The notes below the pieces were generated by a model, which was given only the letters and a program-made list of their open reading frames with translations, was not told the origin of the DNA and searched no databases. A program made the translations under genes and the position numbers. Shown one piece after another: positions 45,097-55,960 of a stretch of 64,000 bases of DNA. The DNA comes from Dichetophora obliterata (Eukaryota; Arthropoda; Insecta; Diptera; Sciomyzidae), in NCBI GenBank assembly GCA_963920525.1, contig OY986437.1, positions 27,840,863-27,904,862 of the forward strand. The letters are read 5' to 3'. Within the stretch, counting starts at the first letter, position 1; each line of letters starts with the position of its first letter.

Positions 45097-45508
45097 AAAA
45101 TTACTCAAAATATCCACTTATTTTTATGTTAATAGCTTTTGAACCATTAATATTTTCTTTTTGGTTTTTTCAGCAAAGTTCTTCCTATTTATAAATATGA
45201 AAAAATCGTTTGCAGTGGGTCTTATCGAGTGAGTCTTACAAAAAGTCTTGATTAAAGTCAAACGAAAAAAATTCTAACAACATTGCGTATGAGTAACATT
45301 ATTTGCTCTGAAGCGTTAAAGGCGGGCAAGACATATGTGACTTATTAAAGGTTTAAAGTACATTTCAAACGCTTTTTTGCATATATATTTGTTCAGCAAA
45401 GTTGTTGACCAGAATAATATGAAAAACTTTGCTGAAAAAACCACAATGAAAATCTTAATGGTTCAGTAGTTATCAACATGCAAATGAGTGCATATCTGGA
45501 GTAATTAT
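45097..45508. mobile_element. Palindromic MITE of about 410 bp
   Basis: The left arm (attactcaaaatatccactt, gaaccattaatattttc, ggttttttcagcaaagtt; 45097-45184) and the right arm (45421-45508) are complements over about 85 bp with scattered mismatches. The loop has no frame. No target duplication was identified. Confidence 0.65.
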
Positions 45509-46379
45509 AAAAAAAAATTCCACTAAAGTCTTCGGTAAAGTGGCAAAACGGATGTTACCACGAGATTCCTCATGCTAAAAATAACTGAAAAACGTTAAAA
45601 TTATTAGAAACGCATTTTCGTGCCATACAGTGTTATTTAAAAAATCGCCTATTAGTAAGGAATCGTTCAAATGTTTTTTATTAAAGCGTTAAAAGCTAAT
45701 ATTTTGAGGATTTAACAGAATTTAACAAAAATGAAGAATGTCTGTTTATAAAGAGAAATTTTTTAACTTCGACACCAGATTATGGCAAAACAGTATCTAT
45801 TGCAGAGGTATGGACCTAAGATATTTGATAAGGATCCCCTTTGAGGAAATTCGAAATAAATCCAAAGGTTTTAATTTTTTTCGTAGTGAAATACGTCTCA
45901 AATTAAATAAGCCCAAAAAATGAGAATAACTCTTAAATCAGAAAATAAAATAAGTTACTCCCAAAAAAATTATGTAACTCCTAACTGCAAATCTGATTTT
46001 ATATTTTAAATCTCAAATAAAAATCATCAATATTTTTTTGGTCAAACAAAAATATTATTTTTGGTTTTCATTTTTGGTCAAGAACAATTGGACTAAAAAT
46101 GGTCCATTTTTTCCATTTGGTCCGCTGCTCTCTCTTACATTACTATGCATTACTATTTCCGTACTTTTTAACAGAATTTATACTACTTTTCTGAACTTTT
46201 TCTGCATTTTGTCTGAAAGGAGCACTGGATTCGTTTACAGCAGTTCAACGGTGATACGACTTAAAATAAGTTGGCCGTTTGAAGCTCGTTTAAGGTACGA
46301 CTGAAAGTGAATTGGCCGACTGAAGATAAATTTGGGTATGAATTTAAAATGGAATAGCCGACTATAGTTGGTTTTTGAA
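45509..46379. other. Intergenic DNA, nothing recognised
   Basis: AT-rich. Short recurring ttggccgactgaa/gaatagccgacta pieces occur at about 46270-46375. No gene. Confidence 0.4.
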
Positions 46380-46712
46380 GCGAAGCTTTTTACGCCTCGT
46401 TTTGTGATTTGCTTGAGTCAGCTTGAGTGAAATCTGAAAAACGACACTTTATTCCATACACCTTTTTCTTAGAATTGTTGTTGTTTTTTTGCTTGCGTCT
46501 ATTACAACAAGAGTATATAAAATTAAAAATATTTCATTGCAAGCGTGAGGGAGGGATCGAACCCGTGTCTACGGATCGAAAGTTCTACACACTAACCTCT
46601 ACTCCAAAGCAACCAATTCCAGTGTGATGTGATTCATTTAATATTAACTGAAGCTATGTTGCAATAGATGAAAGGAATTTATTAAAGGGATTGTTCATTA
46701 GCTGCCCTCATA
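46380..46712 (-). repeat. SINE-like repeat copy 1 with tRNA-like module
   Basis: About 330 bp beginning cgaagctttttacgcctcgt and ending attgttcattagctgccc. On the minus strand (about 46620-46546) it contains an A-box-like tagaggttagtgtg and, about 30 bp on, a B box gggttcgatccc, as in tRNA-derived SINEs. Its partner is at 47419-47705. No poly-A tail is evident, so retroposition is an inference. Confidence 0.55.
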
Positions 46713-47418
46713 GAAGTAAAATATAAGGAAGCGGTGTAGTTGAAGTGGAATGAAGTATTTTACAAACGCACTGAAGTTGACACAAACACAAAAACATTCA
46801 AACAGGGCCGCATTCAATTATGTAGTAAAAAAAGGCGTAAATTATTTTTTATTTTTTAGATGTATGCTTACTATGCAATTTTTATATACCACCGTTATAT
46901 AATATGTTGCGTTACCAATTTTTTTACAGAGAAAAGCATTGCTAAAATAATGTAAAAGACATGAACTCAGAATGAGACTGAAACGACAAAAGTTACTTTA
47001 AATAATTTTTTAAGAATTCATTTCAAAAAACAATTTTTTATAAACTATTTAATTGATATTAAAATAACACAAAAACTAAACAACTAAAATACATACCAAA
47101 TTAAACTCTTTTAAAATAAATAGTTTTGTTTCTTTTATTTCTTTTATTTCTATGGCTGCCCTACATACTCTATTGTGAATGCGTGAATGCAACAATCACA
47201 ATTATCGATCAAATACTACGTTTCTATGGCGAGTTAAGTCGGTGTTGACTCGGGATTAACTTACCATGAAAACGCGAGTTGAGTTGAGTTTCGTCAAATC
47301 CACAAAACTCCACGAAACTTCTTAGATTTAACTGAGTTAGATTGGATGCATTCAGAATATGAAACAGTTGATCAACTGTTAAACGAGGTTTTATTGATTA
47401 TTTGTTATTTTATTGAAT
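46713..47418. other. Spacer between SINE-like copies
   Basis: AT-rich. The motif ctattgtgaatgcgtgaa (about 47169) recurs at about 47715, just after copy 2, so the duplicated unit may be larger than the 330-bp repeat. Confidence 0.45.
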
Positions 47419-47705
47419 CGAAGCTTTTTTTACGCCTCGTTTTGTGATTTGCTTGAGTGAAATCTGAAAAACGACACTTTTTCCATACACCATTTTCTTA
47501 GAATTGTTGTTGTTTTTTTACTTGCGTCATTACAACAAGAGGATATAAAATTAAAAATATTTCTTTGTAAGCGTGAGGATCGAACCCGCGCCTCCAAACT
47601 ACTCCAAACCAACCATTTCTAAAATTTTGTGATTCATTCAATTTTAACTGAAGCTACATATGTAGATGACAGAAATTTATTAAAGGGATTGTTCATTAGC
47701 TGCCC
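47419..47705 (-). repeat. SINE-like repeat copy 2
   Basis: Matches copy 1 almost throughout, with small deletions. The tRNA-like part is reduced to the B-box half (gcgggttcgatcc on the minus strand, about 47590-47575) and part of the A-box flank. It starts cgaagctttttttacgcctc and ends ttgttcattagctgcccc. Confidence 0.55.
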
Positions 47706-50700
47706 CACATATTCTATTGTGAATGCGTGAAGCTATAATGCAGCAGATAAGGTTGCCAGTAATGCGGGAAAAATTCCATTCGTGATAATTTTAAATTGGT
47801 CTTGGGAATTTTTTTTTTTAAATTCCCATGGTATTTTTTAATCCAGCGTGGGAAAAAGTACTTTCGAGATAAATGAGTATAAAGAGAATGAATGTAGACG
47901 AAACGCTGTGCCTCGACACCTACTAAAACGGCTGGAGAAGTGACGGCCGTCACGTTGCGTTTATTATAACCACTTGTATGAGAAATCATTGTTTCAAACT
48001 ATTAGTGAAAGAACGCTCTGCTCAACTGACATTATATCACATTACGTTACTTCTATTATAATTGGACGTTAACGTCAGAAAGACTATACTTTTGAAATAT
48101 AAAAAAATCAGTTCCATAAAAATTCTAAGCCTTAAACAATGCGGTTTTGATAAATATAATATGCGAATGACAAGCGATCCAAATATTTGCACAACAAGAT
48201 TAAGACAAATATTGATGTAATATTTGCTAGAAATATCGATGACATCTATATAATATACGTCTGATATTTTATATATTAATACCCAATTATTTCATTAACA
48301 TTTACAAAAATAGTTCAAAATTAATGTAAAATAATAATGCAAGGTGACTTTACTGGTGGGAAATTATTTTTTTAGTTAACATTAGGTATTTAAAATTTTT
48401 CAATTTAAAAATTTATTTATTAAAAAAACCATTAAATTATGAAACATATAAAACTGCGAAGAAGCTTCGCTTCTCTCGTGTGTCGAGCGACGCATCTGTT
48501 TTTGTTATGAAAATGGCAATTAAAGGTACGACTGGCTTTGATGCGTTCATAATTATTGTTTATAAAAATTAATATTTTAAAAAATTTTACTAAAAAATAA
48601 CAATAAGGCCGACTCTAAAAAAGTAAGGAGGGTAATCTGCCCTTCTAACCCCCCGCTAGTTACGCTCCTGGGACCCTCACAATAGATCCTCCTAAACTAG
48701 ACGCAATTTTTCTACGACAAAAATAGCGCATCACGGATATATATCTCATATTTTTGTTATCACAAACCATAAAACTAGTATTTCCAATTGAATCACCCAC
48801 TAATGACAGTGTAAATATTAAATAAACAGATTATTCTCTTATTCTTAATTTTAAAAAGTTTCGTATGCACGTTATCTACTGTAATTTTTTTAAATTATTT
48901 CATTTCTGACTTACATATTTCTCTACCATAATTTTGCAGCATTGTGTACCCAAAACAAAACTGATTTGTTGTTGTTAAACAACAACTCCGGTCGAGTTCA
49001 ATTAAAAATTAGAGATAAAATTTTCAGAACTTGTATATAAAAAAGGCAAGTCTTTGTTTTAGTCTCAATTAAAGGCCAGTCAAGATATCCTTGGCGATAA
49101 GGTGTATTAAAACAAAAAAAATGAAAAAAAAACTGTATAAGTGTGTTTTTTAAGGTAAAACCTGTTGTGTCGTTGAGATTTATGAAGCTTTTAACAGTTT
49201 TAGCTGGAAAACTCTTGCATGCGCCATAGTCCTTATTCGTGGCTATCCAACTAATAATATGTATACTTATTAGGTTAATTTTTCTCTACGATGAACATTT
49301 TTCTTAAGCCTATATAACAATTTTATTTGGAAAAGCATGTACTTAAATTCTCTCTTCACATTCATACTCAATATAATAACTGCAGTTGACTTGCGTTTAT
49401 TTCTTTTTATGTGGGGAAAGCAATCAATGGTCATTTGACTTTTATTTGTCTGCATACTTTTGACACAATGTCGACATAAATTATTTTATTTGAATTTTTT
49501 TTTTCATCTTTTGTGTGTGTGTGTTTCTTTTAAATCAACACGTTGATGGGCGTTTCTGTTAAAGTCCTTTCACCTCAGGTGGCACCTGGTAGCCGCTGAC
49601 AACCAACTCAAAAGGTTTGTTGTGGCCCAAATTTTTGCACAAAATTCAAACAAATAGCGCGTTTTATTGAAAACAACAGTATTCGACAAAAAAAAAAGGA
49701 TGTGTAATAAATGAAAATTTTTTTTAAACTAAACAAGTATCTTGTAAATTAACGGCCATCAAGAAACCATGTCAAAACAAAGATGAGAATAGTGTGAAAT
49801 TACATAATAAAATAAATGTGCTAATATTTATTTACAACATTTCTTTCGAAGACACCCTTTGCTAACTAGAACTCTTCTGAAGGTTGCGAAAGCTCTAATT
49901 TTAAGGAGAATGAAAACACCAAGAAGAGATTCAAATAGCAGGTGGATGTCCTTGGACGAAATATGGGGATAGCAAAATACTAAGACCAGCTCATGCATTT
50001 GACCCGTCCATGGGGCCGTGTTTTTTATTTACGACGTTTGTAGTTTACAAATGTTTAAACAAACACTTTAAATTCTATGTAAATACAAAGTGACTAAATT
50101 AATATATATCCCTTACGTAGTACGCGCGGGGTATAGAAATGATACATCAAATTGTCAATTCTATGGAAATACAATGAAGCCTTGTAGCTGCTGTAGAGTG
50201 TCCAATTTGACGCATATCTTTTTATTAGAGCGAGCGAGCGAAGCTCCCATGGAACAGTTTGTTTGAAAAATGTTGGACAGAGCATAACTTCTAAATGGGT
50301 TGACTGATTTTAAAACTGTTTTTTCTAAACTGTTCTACGCCTCTAATATTATTTCCTAACGAAGCCAAAATTTCGAAATTCTTTTTAGTTTGTAAGTTAG
50401 TTGGAAAAATATTTCCATATGTTTCGTTGTTGTCGACCGATCGACATGGAAGGACAAGTTCACGTTTTTTTGTCGGTGTACGATTAGAAAGCATCAATAA
50501 TAGTGAAAAGTGCTAGTGTCTAGAATATTTCCTATATATTTTTATTAATTGATTATTAATTTGCCGTTTTTGTACCTTTTGTATTGTAAGTAATTTATAT
50601 TAATCTGATGAAAATTTATCGAACCATTCCCAGCAGTTCGCAGCATCATTGACAAACTTTTCGTGATGATTTCTAAAAGGAAAATTCTGCATGAGCTGCT

Positions 50701-50862
50701 GCACTTTAAAAGAATTCATACAAAATATAATGCAAAGTAGCGGTTGTCAGCGCCCAACTTTTTCCTCACTATTACAACAACTTCAAGATATTCATGATTG
50801 TTGCAGTTCACCGAAGGCGAATCAAAGGCTAAACTGTAGAGTTCGCAAACTATAGATGACAC
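47706..50862. other. Intergenic region, no gene supported
   Basis: AT-rich; a (GT)n tract at about 49513-49524. A minus-strand C-terminal-like frame of 26 codons at about 49569-49646, with an AATAAA some 80 bp on, lacks an acceptor site and was not accepted. The 15-mer ttattagagcgagcg at about 50222-50236 recurs at about 54597-54611. Nothing else recognised. Confidence 0.4.
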
Positions 50863-50918
50863 TATCGATACAATCGATAATTTCACACTATCGATAGTTT
50901 TGGACTGACTATCGATGG
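50863..50918. promoter_or_regulatory. Cluster of DRE-type TATCGATA motifs
   Basis: TATCGATA occurs exactly at 50863-50870 and 50889-50896, AATCGATA at 50872-50879 and TATCGATG at 50910-50917, four within 56 bp. TATCGATA is the binding site of the fly factor DREF, and CGATA clusters bind BEAF-32. No gene was recognised beside it, so it may be an orphan promoter or boundary element, or part of a repeat. Confidence 0.4.
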
Positions 50919-50939
50919 TTTTCGAAAGTATTTAAATAT

Positions 50940-51954
50940 TCATTGACACCACTGTTTAGGTATCATTGCCATTGCTGTCGAATTCGTTTGATTTTAACAA
51001 TTTGGTATAATTTTTTTCTGTTTTGTGGAGTGAAAGGTGATGTTTCTCTTAAATGTATGTGCATTGTGTTGATTTGGAAGATCACACGATCGCACGACGT
51101 TAAATTCGGTCCAGAAGCATGTTTCGATTTTAATTCCTTGACGAATATTTTTTATATTTGTCTACTTTTCGTTAACGAAACTTCCTCAATATTTCGATAT
51201 TGGTTTCGTGCATGATAAATTCCGACGTTTCTGTATTGCGTCTTGCACCAATTTGGAACATTTATATGAAATTTCCGTCAATGAAATGCATGGCCAAATC
51301 AGCATGTTTCGTCAAGGATCAAGAAAAGGATCAAAAGGACCGTACATAATTCATTTGAGATTTCTTCTAGACTGGAAATACTGGGTTCAAATTTTTGTAC
51401 AAACAAAACAAAAATACATATACAGAGTGCCCAGTGTAAGAGTACGAATATTTACGGAGGTGAAAGAGCTGGTTGAGTGAAGCAAAAAATCGAATGGAAA
51501 GGTGAGGGGGATCGATTTTCGCACCCTAAGGCGTTACGGGATCAACTGTTATTGCATGAATTTCATGCAAACTATTGCTCAGGGATTTAATTGCAGCTGC
51601 CAAATTAGAAAAGGCATCAAAGTATTTTTTTTTTGGCTGCGCTTTAGCAATTTATTATGCAATTTTCTATAAATAAATTTTACTTCGGCTGCAAACTACA
51701 AAAGAAACAAATAGTTTCAGCGGCAGCGAGCGTTCGCTTTTTCAATCGTGCTGTAATTTTGGAACATTATCGAAGCCACAGCAACAGCAAGCTATCGCAT
51801 TTGAAGTCGTCTTCTTGCTGTTGCTGTCGCCTTTTCATATTTTTCAAGCAAGCTTTACAGCAGCAGCTATCGATTTTGGAATGCGGTGCTGTTGTATGCC
51901 AGAGTCGTGCTGTCGCTGTTCGCAATCGTCATACTGCTGGAATTGCTTGTAATA
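50940..51954. other. Intergenic region with weak open frames
   Basis: Plus-strand frames at about 50943-51215 and 51208-51480 overlap but have no domain. At about 51720-51960 there is CAG/CTG-rich sequence on both strands (cacagcaacagcaagctatc, cttgctgttgctgtcgcc). No supported gene. Confidence 0.4.
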
Positions 51955-52186
51955 TTTTTTAGCAGCTTCGGCAGAGAATGATGAATGTTTTCATGTTAAA
52001 AGTAAATATTTATAATGTTTATTTTCTAATTGAATTTATGTTTAACAGGATTCAAGATAAAATTCTTCTATAATTATATCTCCTGAAATTTTTTCAACCC
52101 GCACTGCAAAAAAGTTATAAGAAACTGTTAAACAAAACTTTTAACATAATAAACATTCCTCATTCTTTGCCGATGCTGTTAAAAAA
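51955..52186. mobile_element. 232-bp palindromic MITE
   Basis: The ends ttttttagcagcttcggcag and, inverted, ttttttaacagcatcggcaa continue as aatgatgaatgtttt..atgttaaaag, arms of about 48 bp. It directly precedes the helicase remnant. No frame. Confidence 0.7.
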
Positions 52187-54415
52187 GGGTACGTAGTGCT
52201 GTTCTTCGGAGATTTCAATCAACTGCAGCCAGTTGGAGATATCCCACTTTACGGGAATCCGAGGTCAGGTGATGTTGCCGCCACTCAAGGTGAATTAGTC
52301 TATCGTCAAATAAGCAAAGTGTTCGTATTGAACCAGATAATGAGATAAATTCGACCAGAACAACAAGCTTTCAGGGAACTGCTTACTAAGAGTATCATTA
52401 CGAGAACTGACTCTACACAGAGAAAACAACATTTTCAAAAGTAGCAGAAACGAGCTACTTTTAAAAACATTTAACCCAGATTTTGCACTTCTAACGTTTA
52501 TTTTAGTTTTTAAAACGAACATTTTAAAATGAAATAGTAAAACCTTTATTTTCACTTTAAAAACTTGCATTTTAAAATGATATTCTAAAATATTCGTTTG
52601 ATTTTTAACAATGGATATTTTAAAATGCTGTAGTAAAATGTTTATTTTCATTTTAAAAACAAAAATTTTAAAACGAGATTCTAAAATGTTCATTTGATTT
52701 TTAATGATAAATATTCTCAGATGCAAAATGTTTATTTTCAATTTTAAAAACGAAAATTTTAAAATTAGATTTTAAAATGTTCGTTCGGTTTGTAACAATA
52801 AACATTTTAAAATACAATGGTACAACAATAATTTATATTTTAAAAACGAAAATGTTTATTATTTCCCATTAATTAAAAAAATTTACAGAAATTCGCATTT
52901 CCTCTATTATTTAAAAAAAGCTTTATTGGTTTTCAAAATTACAGTTATATTTTAGTTATTTTAACATCAACATAGCTGTTCATCTCGGTAAAATTTTTTA
53001 AATAATTATACTGTATCCCAGAGTCTATAAAAAATAGAATTTTGTCAGATATTATTCATTTTATTTAAAATACTTACCTTTTAGTTGTGGCAGCAAATGC
53101 TCCAACTCAAACTCTTTCATTACTTTCTTGCAGGCAAACTGCAGAGTGATGAAATCGAGAATGAAAAATATGTTATTTTCTGAACAAATATCAAATACAT
53201 AAGTCAATGAAACATACAATATAACAAACAATTCGTTATTAACAAGTGTTTTGAAACAAAGTATGTGCATTTAACTATGTCATGGTAAAACGTTTGTAGT
53301 TGTTTTAAAAATGTTTCGTTTCACTTTTCTGTTTAAAAACGTGCGTTTTCATTTTTGTATGGCGTAAAATGTTTTTAAAAATATTAGTTTTCACCTACTA
53401 TATTATAGTTAAACATTCGTAGTGGTTTTAAAAATGTTTCGTTTTGCTTTTCTATTCAAAAATGTGCGTTTTCATTTTTTATGGCGTAGTTTTTAATTAA
53501 CTAATTTTTTTATATTTAGTTTTTAAAAATATAAATTTTATCCGAATTTATCATAGTAAAATATTCGTGGTTGTTTTAAAAACGTTTTGTTTTACTTTTC
53601 TTTTCAAAAATGTGCGTTTTCATTTTTGTATGGCGTAAAATATTTTTAAAAATATTAATTTTACTAAACGTTTTTAAAATGTGCGTTTTTGATTTTCTGT
53701 TTTCTCAGTGTACAAGACTACGACCTCTTAACGCCCAGGTTCAATCAGCGCTAATTTTTTTCGAATTAAAATGTGTTAAGATTAATCTCAAAGAACGCTG
53801 AAATTGAAGAATATAACATTGAGAAGCTCAGAAATGTTGGCAATGCTGTATCAATCCTCAATGTTTTACACAACGACCCACTGGCGTTGTTAGCCTCATC
53901 CGACGATGTAAGAGTTTTAAGCCTAAAGTTATATCTATGTAAGGGTGCACAAGTTATTTGAGGCAAAATCTTTTTAATTTAGCTGGTCTGTGCAATGGCA
54001 GCATCCGTGAGGTTGTTGAAATTGTTTATAACCATTGCGAAAGTGCCGATTTATAGAAGAATTTCCTTTGTGCATTTTGGTCAAGTTTCCCAATTATTCT
54101 GGACCAAAATACAACAACTCTAATGTATTACATATTCCTCCTGTTGTAGTACCATTTAAAAAAGGATCAAACAATTTCACTCCCAAGCAAATTTCAACTT
54201 GCTTATGCGATAAGTATTCATAGAACGCAACGATACTCGATCAAGCAGTTGTCGAAATTGGAAACAAAGAATTTGCATTAGGAATGGCAGGCATATGAAG
54301 CATTCTCAAGGGTTCGTAGCATAAGTGGACTTTTTATCCAACCAGCTATTTCTTATGATCGGCTTAAAAAAATTAATGACAAGAATGGGTGGTTGAGAAA
54401 CGCCAAGAATTAATT
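52187..54415 (+). pseudogene. Helitron Pif1-like helicase remnant, split by a transposon
   Basis: The part at 52187-52413 reads VVLFFGDFNQLQPVGDIPLY followed by VYRQISKVFVLNQIM and QQAFRELLTKS, the Walker-B-type and following motifs of Pif1-like helicases. After the insertion (52416-53710) the frame resumes with RLRPLNAQVQSA, then IEEYNIEKLRNVGNAVSILN, LHNDPLALLASSDD, LSLKLYLCKGAQV, LAGLCNGSIREVVEI, ILVKFPNYSGP, and at the end DQAVVEIGNKEFALGMA. This order is the C-terminal half of a Helitron helicase. Several stops and frameshifts make it non-functional. The N-terminal Rep domain is not visible nearby. Confidence 0.8.
52416..53710. mobile_element. TA-flanked element with CACTGAGAAAAC-type ends
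   Basis: The ends cacagagaaaac and, inverted, cactgagaaaac are flanked by TA (52414-52415 and 53711-53712). Removing the element and one TA restores the helicase frame (gactctacaagactac). The body is made of repeated ttttaaaatgttcattt and gttttaaaaatgttcg units in both orientations. TA duplication and CACTG-type ends suggest a non-autonomous Tc1/mariner relative. Confidence 0.75.
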
Positions 54416-55374
54416 AAATTCTTCAATATGCAATAAATTTAAATAAATTAAAAATTTTTTGTATTAAAATGTTTATGAGATCGGGTAAGTTTATTCATTA
54501 CGCAAATCTCCCAAAACTCATGACAAAACGAAATATGTCCATTTTTTGAGACAACACAACATTATATCTTTACTTTTATTGCTTTAGGAAAAGTTTATTA
54601 GAGCGAGCGACCCAACTTAAATGCATCTTTAACGTACCAATTTATGTAGCAAGCTTACGCGTTTGCTAAGCAACTGCTACTACTAGTAATTTAGTATTAT
54701 AATAAATTTCCTTATATTAAATTAAAACTTATATCACAAGAAATACAGCAAACAATAAGAAGAAGTTCTTAATTAAATCAAAAAATGTATACAGTCAACA
54801 ATCTAAGGTTTACGTCATTTTCATATAATTCTTAATAAAAATTCTAGAGTCCACGAACAACATTGTTTAAACAAAGGTTAGCTAAGTATGCAGCCAAAAT
54901 TCTAAAAAGAGTTTATATAGAATTTAGGAACACTAATCACACCAATAAAAAAAGTTTTGACCGTTAGACACAAATTGATTATAGTTATGGTGTTTGTTCA
55001 AATGATTAATTGTCAAGCCGGAAGTGGCCAGTGTTGATTACTACTTTAACCAATACTCAGAACTACGCTAATTAAGTAGGGTAAACTTAGACCGAGGCCT
55101 TAAATAGCTTGCTCAATATTAATGTTTATTTAGCAAGCATGATTTGTACAAACACATTAAATTAATATTGCTATAGATGGAGAGCCAGAGCTAAAAATAT
55201 TCTCTGAATTTACTATAGCTGATTTTTTGACAGTTGGTTATAGTTGTTGTGGACATACTTATGCTGCGGTCAGTCAAGTGAACAGTAGAACAAGCGTATC
55301 ATATACGCAATCAAACATGTAATTATTACTTATGTTAATGTCTAATAATTGTCTTCACTTACAATATTTGACAT
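54416..55374. other. Intergenic DNA, nothing recognised
   Basis: AT-rich. The 15-mer ttattagagcgagcg (about 54597) is shared with about 50222. At about 55350-55373 attgtcttcacttacaatatttgac is a stray piece of the end of the next MITE. Confidence 0.4.
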
Positions 55375-55796
55375 TAACACAGTGTCTCCACTTACAATAT
55401 TTGATTGCATGCAAACTGTCAAATTGAATTTCATGATATCCAGATTTCATGCTATAATATTTAGGTGGGCACTTCATCTCATAAAATTTCATTTTGGAAT
55501 TGTTTGTAAAAGTTTATTAAATCAATAATTTCTTCCATTAGCCTTTCCATTTCACTCTTTAAATGCTTTTGCAATATTTTTTGCTTGAAAAGTTCTAAAA
55601 AATGCACACACTTACATATTTTACTAAAAAGTGACAGCTCATCTCATGAAATATTTCTCAAAAAATATTTCAAGACATAAATTTAATGATATGAACAATT
55701 TCATGATATGAGTGGTCTACACTTGAGAAATATATCATGAAATTCAATTTGACAGTTCGCATGCAATCAAATATTGTAAGTGGAGACACTGTGTTA
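55375..55796. mobile_element. MITE with about 65-bp inverted ends
   Basis: The ends taacacagtgtctccactta are perfect inverted copies at both edges, and pairing continues through caatatttgattgcatgc, aactgtcaaattgaatttca and tgatat. The interior has further imperfect tcatgaaat/atttcatga pairs. A target duplication cannot be fixed because the ends are palindromic. Confidence 0.8.
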
Positions 55797-55960
55797 CAGT
55801 GGTAATGCAATAAATTTACTAAGGCTGAAAATTGTTATACAGATTGTATATAGCATATAAATAACAGTTATGACAGTCAGTCAGTTAAATGTCGGAACGG
55901 AGCTGGTCAATCAGCACCAATATAATCTATATATATAAAAATGGATGTATGTATGTATGT

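Noticed and set aside
49569..49646. Minus-strand terminal exon candidate with NKPFELVVSGYQVPPEVKGL before a stop and AATAAA about 80 bp on
   Set aside because: No acceptor AG lies between the upstream in-frame stop and the frame, no other exon was found, and I do not recognise the family. Coding-like sense over 26 codons can be chance.
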